Shown here: in pieces, positions 1 to 12,466 of the stretch
Position numbering within the stretch: the first letter of the stretch is position 1
Layout: each line of letters opens with the position of its first letter
From: Jacaranda mimosifolia
Taxonomy: Eukaryota > Streptophyta > Magnoliopsida > Lamiales > Bignoniaceae
NCBI GenBank assembly: GCA_018894105.1
Contig: CM032121.1
Location: 4,506,507 to 4,570,506, forward strand
Direction: 5' to 3'
Length of the DNA: 64,000 nt
Notes under the pieces: model-generated
What the model saw: the letters and a program-made list of their open reading frames with translations, nothing else
What the model was told of the DNA's origin: nothing
The model's database searches: none
Translations under genes and position numbers: made by a program

Positions 1-830
1 CTAGCTATAACAAAATCAGGATGTCACCACAAGATATGGAATGTACAGTTTTTTGCACTCCAATGGGAATCTACTGTTACAAGGTGATGCCTTTTGGGTT
101 AAAGAATGCTGGTGCTACCTACCAACGTTCTATGCAGAACATATTCGATGACATGCTGCACAAAAAAGTTGAATGCTGTGTGGATGATTTAGTTGTTAAA
201 AGTAAAAAAAGAAATGATCACCTGGCAGATCGTCGAGTGGTATTTGATTGGTTGTGAAAATATAACTTGAAGATGAATCCCTTTAAATGTGCATTTGGTG
301 TTACATCAGGCAAGTTTCTTGGCTTTATAGTCCATCATCGAAGCATTGAGGTCGATCCCGCAAAGATAGATAATATTCTGAAGATACCAGCACTAAGGAA
401 CTTAAAGGAATTGCAGAGCTTGCAAGGTAGTCTTGCATTCATAAGAAGGTTCATATAAAACCTCGCTGGAAGGTGCCAACCATTCAATCATCTTATGAAG
501 AAAGATGCCCCTTTCAGATGGGATGAAGGATGCAAGAATGCTTTTGAAAGTATAAAGAAGCACTTCTTAAATCCGTCAGTATTGGGAGCTCATGTACCTG
601 GAAGACTGCTTATATTGTATATTGCAGCACAAAAAAGGTCAATTGGAGCTCTAATGGCTTAAGAAAATGAAGAGGGTAAAGAAAAGGCACTTTGTTACCT
701 GAGTAGATCCCTAATTGGAAATGAACTGAAATATTGCCCCATTGACAAGATCTGTTGAGCATTGTTCTACGCCATTAAGAAGCTAAAGCACTATTTTGAA
801 GCATACTCCATTTGAGTCATCTCTCGTGCC
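1..830 (+). pseudogene. gypsy reverse transcriptase and first RNase H region, broken
   Basis: Two open stretches (21-257 and 267-458) hold the palm of a Ty3/gypsy reverse transcriptase: a VMPFGLKNAGATYQR block, then CVDDLVVKS. The usual motif is Y-x-DD, so here Cys replaces Tyr. Next come FLGFIVHHRSIEVDP and the LKELQSLQGSLAFIRRFI thumb/connection. From 470 to 830 the similarity continues through several stops (retroviral-type RNase H with CYLSRSL-like text). Premature stops at 255, 456 and beyond make it non-functional. Confidence 0.8.
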
Positions 831-860
831 TATCCAGTTAAGTTTGTTATATCAAGACCT

Positions 861-1628
861 GTGTTTTCTGGGATATTGATGAAGTGGTCTATCATATTAA
901 ACCAATACGAGATCACCTATGTACCACAAAAAACTATTAAAGGCCAAGATCTTGCTAATTTCTTGGTTGACCATCCTATCCCTGTAGAATGGGAGTTATC
1001 TGATGACCTCCCCAATGAAGATGTTCTTTATGTTGGAGTTCTCTCAACATGGACAATGTTCTTCGATGGAACAGCTAGGTCTAATGGATTGGGGGCAGGG
1101 ATTGTCTTCGTGTTGTCTGAAAAGCAAGTATTGACATATTCCATTGTACTAGGCGAGTTGTGCTTTAATAATATTGTTGAGTACCAAGCTTTGATCATTA
1201 GATTGCAAATGGCCTTAGAAATGGAGATTATGGAAAATGAGATCTATGGTAACTCAAAATTAATCATCAATAAGCCTGTGAAAGAATACGAAGTCAAGAA
1301 AGAGGATCTTGTGCCTTTCTTTCAGCAAGCCTTAGACTTATTAAGGAAATTTGAGAGTGTAAGTTTAAACCACATACTGAGAAAGGAGGATAGGATAGCT
1401 GATGCACTGGCTAACCTGGCTACTACTCTTGCTCTGTCTGAGGGAGAAACAACAAATGTTCTCGTATACAATTGGTGGATTGTGCCACCTTCTGCTGAAC
1501 CCAATCATGAAGATTCAAATGCCGTATTAGTATCGATTAGTGATGATCAAGATTGGAGGAGTCCATTGATTGATTATTTAAAGCAAGAAAAGTTGCCAAA
1601 TGATCATCGCCATAAGACGAAAGTATGA
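861..1628 (+). pseudogene. gypsy Tat-type second RNase H domain
   Basis: An open frame of about 255 codons. It begins with the connection segment (YVPQKTIKGQDLANFLVDHP) and continues into an RNase H fold: FFDGTARSNGLGAGIVFV carries the first catalytic Asp, NNIVEYQALIIRL the Glu, YGNSKLIIN sits where a Y-G-D-S motif with catalytic Asp is expected (Asp replaced by Asn), and ADALANLATTLA carries the last Asp. This downstream RNase H copy marks Tat-lineage gypsy elements. It is the longest intact pol segment, but the catalytic change and flanking stops make activity unlikely. Confidence 0.75.
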
Positions 1629-1679
1629 AGGAGATCGTCTTGTTTTATTCTATACAAAGATACTTCATATCGTCAATCT

Positions 1680-2803
1680 TTTGAAGGTAATTACTAACGT
1701 TGCTTAAGTGGCGAAGATGCAATGGAAGCCATGAACAAAGCATATTCTGGGGTCTGTGGTGCTCACCAATCCGGTCCTAAGCTCCATTTTTAGATCAGAA
1801 GGATGTGTTACTATTGGCCAACTATGGTCAAAGATTGTTTTGAATATGTGAAGAGGTGTGAAGCTTGCCAACTGCATGCAAATCCCTTACACTAGCCTCC
1901 AGAGCCCCTATATCCTACTGTTGCTTCATGGCTGTTTAACGCTTGAGGTCTCGATGTTGTAGGGCCTATTATTCCGAAGTCATCTGTTGGTCATGCTTTT
2001 ATATTGGCAACTACTGATTACTTCTCTAAATGGGCGGAAACGATTCTTCTTAGAGAGGTAGAGAAGGGAACAATGGTTGAGTTCATCCGTTCAAACTTTA
2101 TTTTTCAATATGGGGTACCTTGCTACATTATCACTGATAATGGAAAGCCGTTCTATAACAAGTTGATGGATAAGTTATGTGCACAGTTTGGTTTCAAGCA
2201 GCATGACTCCTTGATTATAATGCATCGGCAAATGGTTTGGCTGAAGTATTCAGTAAGACCCTATGCAACCTCCTGAAAAAAAATGGTGTCGAAGTCAAAA
2301 AGGGATTGGCACGAGAAAGTTGGAGAAGCACTGTGGGCATATAGAATGACACACCGAACCGCTACTCAGGCCACTCCATATTCTTTGGTGTATGGAGTTG
2401 AAGCTGTTCTTCTCCTTGAAAGTCAGATATCTTCCATCTGTATCGCAATTCAAGAAGGACCCACCACTGAAGATAATGCTGGTCTCCAACTTGAAGAATT
2501 AGAAGCGTTGGATGAGAAAAGGCTTGAAGCTCAATAGCAACTTGAGTGCTACCAAGCTTGCACGACGAGAGCGTTCAACAAGAAAGTCCGCCCTCAATCA
2601 TTTCAAGTTGGGGATCTAGTCCTGGCAGTGATGATGCCGATTACCATCACCTAGTGGATGGGAAACGAGTTTATATCAAAGTGGGATAACCTTTATGTGG
2701 TGAAAGAAACTTATACAAATGGTGCCTATAAGTTGGTGGATAAAGATGGCATGCGCATTGGCCCTATAAATGGCAAGTTTTTGAAGCACTATTATCCATG
2801 AAG
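1680..2803 (+). pseudogene. gypsy integrase, broken
   Basis: Integrase of the same element, in several frames. Around 1720-1890 the zinc-finger region can be made out with stops (YCGVCGAHQ-like text, then RRMCYYWP and CEACQLHAN). The catalytic core includes TTDYFSKWAE (2009-2040) and IITDNGKPF (about 2130-2156), which carries the second catalytic Asp. The C-terminal part, WAYRMTHRTATQATPYSLVYG (2337-2400), lies in a separate frame. The pol end is the usual NGKFLKHYYP followed by a stop at about 2800. At least three in-frame stops or frame changes are present. Confidence 0.75.
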
Positions 2804-3637
2804 AAGTATGCTCCCTAAAGCACGAGCCTAAACTGCATGTTACTTTTGACCTGCACTAGAATAAACTGTGTACAGTTCTCACCAATGGTAGTGCATGTGG
2901 ATAAACTGCTAACCTACTCCACTGAATGTATTTCGTGTGGCTAAAATATAGAAATACTTCACCTCATCCAGGGTGGCTAAGCTATGGATACTCCTGGTCC
3001 GTATGCGTATAAATTGTGTATGGCCCCCCTCTCAAAACAAAAATTCTTTAAACTACATGATAACTTTATCCCCTTGATGGGGTACGCAGGCAGCTTGGAA
3101 TTTATTTTCTAAGTTCAGTCTCGTCTTTAAACAAGTTTGTTTTGTCTTAAAGATAGCCAATTTGTTTATAAGTTTGAGCCAGTTCATAATTATTCAATCA
3201 TTGAAAGCACGTGGTTGATCTTTGCTTAGTTGGTGTTAATGAGAAAAGTGAAGAAAATAGAGCATAAAAAAAAGTGAAGCAAAAGATTGATGAAAAGAAA
3301 AGAGCTTTTATTGCATATGAATATTCTTTTACATCAATTGAAAAAAAAAAGAAAGCTAAGAAGCTAAATGTTCAAGCAAATAAATCAAAGACGGCTAAAG
3401 CATGGCGGGATTCTTCAAGTAATGCCTCTATCATCTTCAAAGCTTCAACCTCTTTGTCAGTAAAAATGGAGTGCTTTCAAGATTCGAAACTTTTTCCCTC
3501 TTGATGGCTACTTCTTTTTGGACAGTGGATAGTTTTTCTTCAGCTTTATGGAGTGATAAACTTGTAAACTCTTCTTTATTGTTCAACTCGGCAAGTCGCA
3601 CCTTTAGTTCTTCTTGCTGCTTGGTGATTTGGAAAAG
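2804..3637. other. non-coding spacer between pol and antisense PMD gene
   Basis: No convincing gene. The stretch has an A-rich segment at 3240-3370 whose short open frames are low-complexity Lys/Ser-rich. It lies between the 3' ends of the convergently oriented pol and PMD reading frames, so it probably holds the 3' ends of both transcripts. Confidence 0.4.
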
Positions 3638-6221
3638 TTATACTTTTAGACTGTTCACCTCTTCAACTCGTTCAATTTTTGTTGCCTCAACCTCAGAAAG
3701 ATCTTGTTGTGCAAGAAGAAATACTTTCTCATTAACATCTTGTGTCTCTCTCTGGATGGAGTCCAACTTGACTTTTGTGTAGTTGGAAACGCCCTCAAAG
3801 AAAGACTTTAGATGACTCTCCAAATATGATGTATCTTTCATATATGTTCTTATCTCCACGATCAAGTCATCAATCACTGGCTTTACCCCTAAAAATTGCT
3901 CAAATGAAGTTCTCATAATCTTTTGACAAATTCATTCCCAGTAAAATTTAATCAATATCTGCTCAGCTTCAGTTTTTATAACTGTGGGGTAAAATTCAGA
4001 AACTTTAGCACATGGGAACGGCTAGGATGGAACTTCAAGTGCCTTCTTAGGTTTCTTAGGCACATTCCCCTCAACAGGCAACTTTTTTGCAATAAAAATA
4101 GGTAATACCATTTAGATACTTGTAGAAGGTTTCAATTTTACAAAAAGAGATAATCGATGCATTATTACCAGAGGGATGGGAAGTAACGTCTCCTCCACAT
4201 AAGCCAAAAGGAGTGACTTCATTTATTGAGCCCATGTTACCCTTAGAAGCGATAAGAATTTCTTTTTCAAGGTCTGCTATCTGAAAAAAAAAAGAAAAAA
4301 AAAGAGAGATATAAGGTAGGTGAAGGAGAATGATAATGTAAATGAATAAACAAGTGATAATAATAATGAACATATGTACGTATTTTGCTAATTCCTCTAA
4401 AGGCAATGAAGAACTTGGAGCATCTGCAAAAAATGTTGAATTCACACTAATATTGTCTAACTCAAGAACCTTCGATCTCATTTTAAACTGGTATTGGTTG
4501 TTGGATACATCATTGGAGAGTGATAAGACAGAAATTACTTCATTCCCTTCAGTTGGACTAGCTGTAGGAGCAAACTTGGGAGTCGAGTTTGCAGGGAGAG
4601 TTCGTTGCTTTTTAGAAGGTACCTTTGTTGGTTCTAGATCAACAACCGAATCTTGAGGAGATGGGACAACTTCGCCATCCTTGGAACCCTACTTTGAAGT
4701 CCTTTGAGATCTTTTGGGATTTAAATCTGCTGGTTAATTAAATTTGAGAATGATTTTTGTGTTTTTCCCCAAATAAATCTTCCAATGTTCAACCCACCAG
4801 TTTGCATATTCCTTTGTAACCAAAGGCGATGAAGAGGCACTGCTTGGTACAATTAGCTTGGAAGATGTGTCCAACAAAGTACAAAACTGCCAAAGTCGAA
4901 CAAGTTCAACCAACTCACATTTAAGAATTTCCCTCGTTAGGTGGCCAGGAATATCTTGACAAAAAACATGTTGTCGGCTGAACCGATGAGGACTATAAGC
5001 TTCAACAATACATACTACCCCACTCTGGAATGTCAAGTAGCTAGACTGCAGAGTCATGAAAAGATCTTTGTAGGTATTAGATATGTCTGCATCATCTGTC
5101 ACTGAGGTTTGCCCTTGCGTGCGCAAGTTTTGAAGCTTTGAGGGATTAATGGTATGGAATAATTCGCGTGCCTCAACAAGTTCAAAGTGTTTGGCCATAT
5201 TCTTTCCTGTATATTTCACCATCTGAGCTCCAACTGATTCAAGTTTGGATGGAAAATGTGTTTGAAGATAGCGTCCAATCCACCTGTACACATAATGAAT
5301 AGGAAAGATGGTGGTGGACTCGTTCAAGCTCTTTGAGGCAGATATCTCTCTCAAACCACAGTAAATGTTTGCCAATATAGGAATTGTTAAAGAAAAACAA
5401 TCGCCACGGGGCCATTTTACTTGAAACTTTGAAAATAAAAGCACGTACCTTATCAACTTTGCGATATGATAAAGTAAAGCTGCATAACCAACATGCAAGG
5501 AAAGCAGCCAAATAAGTTTCATCCCTGATATCCTCTTCAATCTCTAGCATTAAAAAGGGCTCATCATACTTCTTGGTGCATGGTAAAAGAGACATGTCGA
5601 TGTTCCCACAAGGATTGCGAGATAGCCTTGGCTTGACAAGTCTCATTTTGGATGAACTCGAAGGCAGTTGTGCATATCTTGTCGAGCCTCTGAACCAAAA
5701 CCCAATCTAGTCAGAAACAAATATACCATTGGAGTTCTTTGGAAGCATGTGGTATGCTGCAAATAGATACTTATAGCTTCGTGGCAAAGAAGGTTGGTAG
5801 GCATCGACATCAAGTAGCTCATTGGCAGATGGGACAACTTCATCGTAGAAATCTCCACGTATCGGTAGTCTACAAAGTCCACAAAGATCCGATGAAGAGA
5901 TCGACAGTTCTCTAATAGCCGTGTGCAGTATGTTTGTAGAAGGGACCATAGCTCAAGGAATGCTTGGAAGACATTCTTGTTACAAACGTACGTGAAAAGG
6001 GAGGCATGAACAACTGCATAGATCTTGGATCGACGAAGAGTATCTGCATGATAGCCCAACACATCTTTTGCCCACTCCCAATAACCAGTGTGAAAGGATA
6101 CCTTGTTGAACTTGGATGCTGGAATTCTCGATGAGCCTCTATTGATGCTGAGATGGTGGTTCGAAAGTGAGAATTCTGCATACATGGCTCCGATGTCATG
6201 AAGTGATGATTTCAACAGCAA
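3638..6221 (-). pseudogene. antisense plant mobile domain (PMD) gene inside gypsy element
   Basis: Minus-strand reading frames together look like one plant mobile domain protein (PF10536-type, long labelled aminotransferase-like; relatives of MAIN/MAIL). The N-terminal part (6221 down to 5707) has GYWEWAKDVLGYHADTLRRS, then ASLFTYVCNKNVFQAFLELW and an ELSISSSDLCGLCRLPIRG block, crossing a frameshift near 5945. The central part (5646-5239) has ETYLAAFLACWLCSFTLSYR and FKVSSKMAPWR. The C-terminal part (5540-4734) has PILANIYCGL, FELVEARELFHTINPSKLQ and TKEYANWWVEHW. A Ser/Thr-rich, poorly conserved tail continues to about 3638. Frameshifts near 5945, 5640 and 5500 break it. It is convergent with pol and sits before the 3' LTR, so it was carried by the retrotransposon. 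A host PMD gene hit by chance is the alternative. Confidence 0.65.
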
Positions 6222-8110
6222 GATCTTGGAATAGTAGAAGCACCGGAATGCTGATCAATCATTTCCTTAGTTGTCTCCTCGGACCATTCAGCAATATGCA
6301 TAAGTAGTTTGATCGAGCTTTGGAGGATTGAGCATCCGCAATCGCTTCATACACACACAAAGTAGTATCTTTGGCTTTGGAGAAGTTTTTGTCACATCAA
6401 ATCACAATGCATGGGGTCGGTTCAATTAGTCTTTGATATCTATCTTCATGGCTTTGCTGAAATTTTGAATGTAAAGCAAGTTATTTGATGAAGAAAGAAC
6501 ATGAAGAAAAGAAGAAAACAAAACAAACAAACAAAGAAAAAAAAAAAAGAAAGAGAGGAGAGAGATTGCACCAACCACAAATGGGTTGTAGTTGTGATAA
6601 AGGAGTAAAGCCATCGACCCTTGATGAAAAAGTTTGTGAAGGCAGCATAAGAGTAGCAAAAACTTAAGAATGCAAAGGAGGTGTCTTCTCTTGAACAAAC
6701 TTACAAACAGTTGTTGTGCAGAATTCTATAAGGTGGAGTTATAGAACCATTAGAAATGATGCTCACCAATTTACCAATCAAGAAAAAGTATTATTGATAT
6801 GATCAAACTAATTGATAGACACCAAGTAATCTAAGGAGAATTTAGTGCTTTGCTTCACTCTTGCCAACGAAGAATCAGGCATTGATAATGGTCCTCTTAT
6901 AGATACTTAACAGTGGCAAAAGATAGAATTTCTCCATATCTTCAGTTGCTTGATGGGAGAGCAACATTTTAAAAGAGAAATTTCCAAGTTTTTCAAACTT
7001 CTTAAAGAAAGAAACGGAGCAACAATTTTGCTTGATATGCTAGAAGTCTAAAGATGGAAGTTTTCCATTCTGCAAGATGCTTGAAGAGAGAGTAGAATTT
7101 AACTAGAATGGAAATATTGCGGTTTGATGTGATGTTGTCATTTTTTGTTGGAGATGGACGAAGTATATGTAGTTTCCTTTTATGTCTCTGAAAGGAAATG
7201 ATATGTGGCCTAGCGTTAAGGAAAGAATAATGATATACAGATTTTACAAATATGTATGGGTCGCAAGTAAAAGAAAAGAAAAAGAAAGAAAAAAAAGAAA
7301 CTAAAGGAAGGAAACTATGTTGCTGTTTACCGAATGTTGCTGCAAAGTGGACCTATTGCTTTTCTCTTGTCCAAATTTTTTTTTTATTATGGTCGAAGAG
7401 TGAATATGGGCCTATTTCCTATTTTTAAGTGAAATGAAGAAAAGGTAAGGGCAAAAAAAAAAAGAAGAAGAAAGAACGATGTCTTTCCAAGAACAAATTG
7501 TTGCTGGGTCTCTTCGTTAAACGAGTGGCATGGATTTGCTGAAAATTCCCTTCATATGAGAAGATTTGGTGTGATTCTGCTACATAAGGCCACGAAGTGA
7601 CAATAACTACTTGCCAAATTTTCTATCAAACAATACGAAATTACTGATCACCAATTTTTGGTTGCCAAAATTTTTTGCCTTTTCAAATAAGTGATTTTTT
7701 TTTTATCTCTTGGGGTTGCCATCCAGAATTTGGAAGGAGACCAACTGGTCACAAACCAAAGCAAAGTGAAAAGGAAATAAGGAAAGATAGATGTGAATGT
7801 AATGTTCTGCTTTAAGAAATAAAATTGGCAAAGTCCTATGCTCAAGGTCGTTAAATCTTTTATGGCCTACACATCCAAATCATTGGAAAAAAAAAAAAAA
7901 AAAGGGGTTTGAAGCATTCTTTGGCATAGTATTTATCTGTTGTGCATGCCATGGCCAAATTCATAAAGGTTCGAGCTCAAGTTTGTTAAATGTGCAAGTG
8001 GGCCGCATTTATATGTTTCATTTTAATTAATGATTCATGTGCCTATCATAGAAATATTACTTCAAATCTCGCCTCTCATTCTCATTTTGACATGTCGTTC
8101 GTCGAGTTTT
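6222..8110. other. A-rich internal region of gypsy element
   Basis: No gene recognised. The stretch is rich in A runs on the + strand (6485-6560, 7270-7310, 7445-7480, 7880-7903). Short open frames at 6426-6698 and 7648-7845 are low-complexity and not coding-like. It would contain the promoter and 5' leader of the antisense PMD gene and the tail of the retrotransposon RNA. Confidence 0.4.
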
Positions 8111-8124
8111 GAAGTGGAGGCATC

Positions 8125-8813
8125 TGTTGGCATTGAAATTTTATTGGAATAAATTATATGATAACCCAAATAAATTGTCTAATGAATTGGGTCCCAAATT
8201 AAAGTCCATAATAAATTTGGGCTTTACATAACAGGCCAATCCAAAATGAATTTTAAAATTCTTATTTATTTTTGATTAGCTAAGTGGGCCTAACATATTT
8301 AAATACGGCCCACTAGCAAATTAAGCCCATCTCAAGTGGTATTCAAGCCTAAGGGGAGACTCAAGTTTCAAGTCATCAAACCCTAATTTGTGCCTATAAA
8401 AAGGGGTGCTGAGAAACATACCAGACATCAAGAAATTCACACATCAAGAGAAATTCAAGCATCAAAGCTCTCAAGTCCGAGCTCTTGCCCTAAAGAAGTT
8501 CTGCAACTACAAAGACTCTATATCTTCTTCAAAAGCATTCAAATTCTGAAGACCTTGATATCAAAACAAATACTTGATTTCAAGGAAGTTTGTGATTTCA
8601 TCCGCAAATATAGGAGGGAATCACGCATTTGATTCAAGAACAAGCATCAAGCCCTTGAATCAAATTCTAAGGAGAAGAATAAGAGGATTAATCTTCAATT
8701 ATGGAGATATTTTCTAGAGATTGTAACCACTTTTTATTTTCAACAAACACTAGATTTGTTCATATTTTTCTTGTCTTATAATTTTTTTTGTAGACTTGAA
8801 ATTTGTGTGAACA
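8125..8813 (+). repeat. 3' LTR of the gypsy element
   Basis: Starts with TGTTGG directly after a purine-rich tract (GAAGTGGAGGCATC, 8111-8124) and ends with GTGAACA, giving the usual TG...CA ends. A TATA box (CTATAAAAAGGGG) lies at about 8393-8405, followed by a plausible RNA start and a CAT/CAAG-rich leader. The length of about 689 bp is ordinary. The right boundary is inferred from the CA dinucleotide and from the start of the older element at 8814. The paired 5' LTR is outside the window. Confidence 0.6.
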
Positions 8814-9464
8814 AATATATCGTATAGTCTTAGAATAATAGGTAAATCTTATATTTATATTATAAATCTATATATATCTAATAAATGAAGACTCACGAAT
8901 TTTATCAAAACTAAAAAAGAGTGCAATCAAGGCATTCTAGCCTTATCACAAAAAAGTTAAGCACTCTAGTTATAAGATATTTTATAATAATATTTTATGA
9001 AAAAATTCAAAAGAGCATACTAAATTATAACTATAGAAAGAGTAATTTTAAAGTACTTTTTTTATTTTTTTATTTTCTTGCATAAACGTGTATAACATAG
9101 TTGATGAGATATAAAAAGCATATATTTATTAATGTAATTCAAAAAACATTAGCAGAGTATTAAAATTGCATAATAGTAGACTTACCCATGAAATTCTTTT
9201 ACAGTAATACATAAAAAATTACTAATAAATGTTGTTATTTTAATAAATTTTTACAAAAGGGTAATTTGGTTATTTAAAAAGTTTCATTCCATTCCTACTA
9301 GTTATTGGTAAATACCAATTGTAAGAATGGAATCAAATAAGGAATGACGAATTCATTCCTATCTCATTCCTTGTATATGCTAAGCATAAGATAAATTATA
9401 CCATCACCTTTCCTTTTCCATCTTCATTTCATTTCTAAACCGTTCTCACCTTATTTTATTCCTA
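8814..9464 (-). mobile_element. Harbinger-like TIR element, copy 1 (interrupted)
   Basis: This stretch is the inverted, diverged equivalent of 58384-59050: the text around 8880-8960 (TTTTATC..., GCAATCAAGGCATTCTAG, CCTTATCACA) reappears in reverse complement at 58910-59000, and the GGAATG-rich part at 9290-9400 reappears at 58400-58610. Its right end is displaced to 13892-13906 by the MULE insertion, and its left end was cut off by the gypsy LTR. No transposase is present. Confidence 0.5.
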
Positions 9465-9610
9465 GGGAAAATTGCATTTTTAATCCCATTGAATATAGGG
9501 GTTTGCAATTTTTGGTACCTAAATCGACACTTTTAGGACCAAAATCCTATTGTTTAGCACATTTGGGACATCGCCCCAACATTCGTTACTTTTCTGGCAA
9601 AACTGTTAAA
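9465..9610 (+). repeat. left terminal inverted repeat of MULE
   Basis: Pairs with 13745-13882 on the opposite strand. Shared blocks include AATTG[C/T]ATTTT, GGTACCTAA / AGTACCTAA, GACACTT and TAGCACATTTGGGA. Divergence and small indels show the insertion is not recent. Confidence 0.75.
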
Positions 9611-9724
9611 TGAAAAAAGATCAATTACGCCACAACCCTAGAAGTTTGATTTATTTATAAAACTCCCACAAAATGTGAAATGCTAAATCAATCCTTAATA
9701 AAAAAATTAAAAAAAAAAAGTAAT

Positions 9725-12461
9725 TGTGGCAGTCCACTCAGGATAACCCCTAAGTTGAGATGCCACCAAATTCAGACTTAAACTAAAGCATAAAAGAATT
9801 ACCGAAAGGGCCCACAAAAAAATTTCAACAAGACTTATATAGCATCAACAAACTTCAACATAAAAGAACACTACCAGGGTGCCAGATTTACATGCCATAA
9901 GTCTTCCAATAACATTCAACACATCAACAATTCAAATCTTAGCTACAATTAGGTACCAACCCAAAGTGTCATCTCATGAAACACAATATATACTTTCCAT
10001 AGATCTTAGATTCAAACTTAACATATCACAACATCTCTAGGTTAAAGCATAACGATTAGGTGAACCCATATGTACATATAATCACCTAATCTATTATAAA
10101 ATAGACCATAACGACCAAGCTATAAGCTCATGCTCTTCACTTAATCCTATCTGGGAAGTAATAAAGAATAACAAAAAGGGTAAGTCCGAAGGACTTAGCG
10201 AGATAAGGTATAACAAGCAGTCAAAAGATCTGTCGAAGAAGCAATAATTCAACAGAATATCAACTGACAAGATAGTATAATTAGAAATACGAATATGCTA
10301 GATCATAAACATGATCAAATTCAACAAATTGGAAACATTTCCGTCCTTATTGCTCTCTGAACAGAGTACAATCAGAACCAAACAAACCCAAGCATTATAT
10401 GCAATCAAAATAAACCAAATCATAGCCTGCATATTAGATTTTCCTTATCCCTCCATAACATTACAGATACCCAAGCGCGATAGCTCGGCACATAATAGTA
10501 ATCCAAGCATTTCGCTGGGATTGGCACTCGGCCCATTCAAATTTCCCCGTACATGTATATATGTCGTTACAATCAATGAACAATTTGTCGACAAAGCCAG
10601 ACAATGATAAACGGAACAATTTAAATAACCAACATGATTAAGTACAACAGATAAACACAAGAAAATTCAAATAATCAAGGAAAAACTCTCATAGGGCATA
10701 TGGAACAAATAACATATAAATAATAAAAGAATTCAGACGATCCAGGAATTCAAACAATCAAGGAACATTCATTTCCCAGAAACAAAGTTAGGCAGACCTT
10801 CATAGGGGTATACAAAATTAATACCAGATAGGTTAGCCCCTCACAGGGTATATAGACAAATAATAGATAGGTGTATACAAGATGAATACCAGATTGGTTA
10901 GACCTTTACAGGGTAGACAGACAAATAACAGATAGGTGTATACAAGACGAATACTAAATCGGTTAGACCCTTATCTCAACAGTCACAGAAATGCTATCCC
11001 AAGCTACTGGTCTACGAGATCCTATTCCTTGTCACCTAACCAAAAGAATGAACTTATCGTCAAAACACTCATTTTGACCCTATAACCATAATTTAATGGA
11101 TAGCATTCTATCATTGGTCATTATACCATTAATACTATATTTTAGGGTTTAGTTTCGATATCATCGAGGGGTAACGTACTAATTGCCGATAATACAGGAA
11201 TATTTACAAAGATGATATATGCTCCAATAAAGGAATAAAATCGGATCCTTACGTTATATAATTAACCTTGCAATGTTACATAAAGTCAATTATATTGGTC
11301 CAACTATTAATTATAATCCAAAATTTGTCACTTAGTACTCAATTATACAAAATTAGGATTTTATCATATAATTAGCTTATTTAACCAAGATTATCATATA
11401 ATATAATAAATTCGGTCCACTAAGCTTATATAAATATACATGTATGTCTCATGTCTAGATCCCATATCACATTATTCCATATTTGCTACAAAATACATGA
11501 ATTGAACCAAATAATCTCAAGAACATCATTGATATATCAAATCCTAATTCCATCTCATATATACCAAAATTTGATATCGGGGCACAATCGCTACAAACAA
11601 CTCTGTATGCACGATCACCGTGATAAGGCAAGAAAATAACCTTAGAACTGCCGTCGCGCTGCCGCTGGCGGCCACCGAAATAGTTCACCACTACCACTAA
11701 TGGAAGCATCTCAACACCACCAAGCAAACGCCCAACTCAATTTCAAGCTTCACCGTCTAGAGAGTAGTCAATTGAGGCCTCAAAACCCCAACACCACCAC
11801 ATTTGCCGCCGCAATTTTACTCCAATTCCACTGCTGCCGCCAGTAGTCCAAACCTCAAACTAAAGGTACCAAAATGCTCCTTCAACTGAACCCTACAAGA
11901 AACACCGGCCAAACCCAAGTTTCCATCACCGCTCTGCCACGTTCGCCACTCGCAGTGTGACTCAGTTTCAGGTCTCAATTTTCCAGCAGCCCACCAGTGG
12001 TTTCAGGTTGCATGTGGTATTAATTGGTTCCTAAGGAGGTAAGGAAGATATTGGTTGACTTAGTTTTTTGTTTCGGGCCATCACTGGTGATGATCGTTAG
12101 AGAAGGAGAGGGTGGTGCGCGGAAAGAAAATGAAGAAATTAGGGGGGGAAAGTATATATAAAGGAAAGTTTATAGAAATTAGGAATTGACCCCCAATTAT
12201 TCATTCTAGCTTTCAATTAAACCCTCAAAAATTCCAATTGCATTCCAATTAACCCCATAACTTGTTAGTGCCTCAAATTTGCCCATTTGACCTAAAATAA
12301 TTCCATTAAGACCCCCAAAAACTTATAAAATCCTAGCAATTAAGTTTTCCCTATTTACATAATGACCCCTAAACTTTCAAAAATAAATAAAATTTAATGA
12401 AATTTACAAAAATAATATTAAATAAAACTTTACCAATTATATGATTTCTAGGGGTGTTGCA
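9725..12461 (-). mobile_element. solo LTR (2.7 kb), gypsy type, minus orientation
   Basis: Bounded by TGTGGCAGTCC on the left and GGGTGTTGCA on the right, with a perfect 5-bp target duplication GTAAT at 9720-9724 and 12462-12466. Read on the minus strand it begins TGCAACACCCC, has a TATA-like TATATATACTTTCC at about 12155-12170, a CT-rich leader, then a G/T-rich gene-like middle and an AT-rich tail. This resembles the long LTRs of Del/Tekay-type chromoviruses. It holds no retrotransposon coding sequence, so it is a solo LTR left by recombination between two LTRs. The open frames at 10445-10660 and 11467-11727 are part of this sequence and not genes. Confidence 0.75.
10801..10975. repeat. 65-bp tandem repeat inside the solo LTR
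   Basis: Three imperfect units start at 10801, 10866 and 10931, each with [C/G]ATAGG[G/T]GTATACAA followed by GGTTAG[A/C]CC. The third unit is partial. Confidence 0.75.
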
Positions 12462-12466
12462 GTAAT

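Larger units (their letters stand above)
1..8813 (+). mobile_element. Ty3/gypsy retrotransposon, Tat-type, 5' part outside window
   Basis: The right-hand part of a long, decayed LTR retrotransposon. In order it shows reverse transcriptase, RNase H and integrase fragments on the + strand (1-2803), a non-coding stretch, an antisense plant mobile domain gene (3638-6221, minus), an A-rich leader (6400-8100), a polypurine tract and a 3' LTR (8125-8813). The second RNase H module with an FFDGTARSNGLGAGI motif is typical of the Tat lineage (Ogre/Retand relatives), which is known to carry extra antisense genes between pol and the 3' LTR. The 5' LTR, gag and protease lie upstream of position 1, so the target-site duplication cannot be tested. 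Many stops and frameshifts show it is dead. Confidence 0.75.

Noticed and set aside
3471..3782. A + strand Ser-rich protein
   Set aside because: It is opposite the tail of the antisense PMD reading frame and is low complexity.
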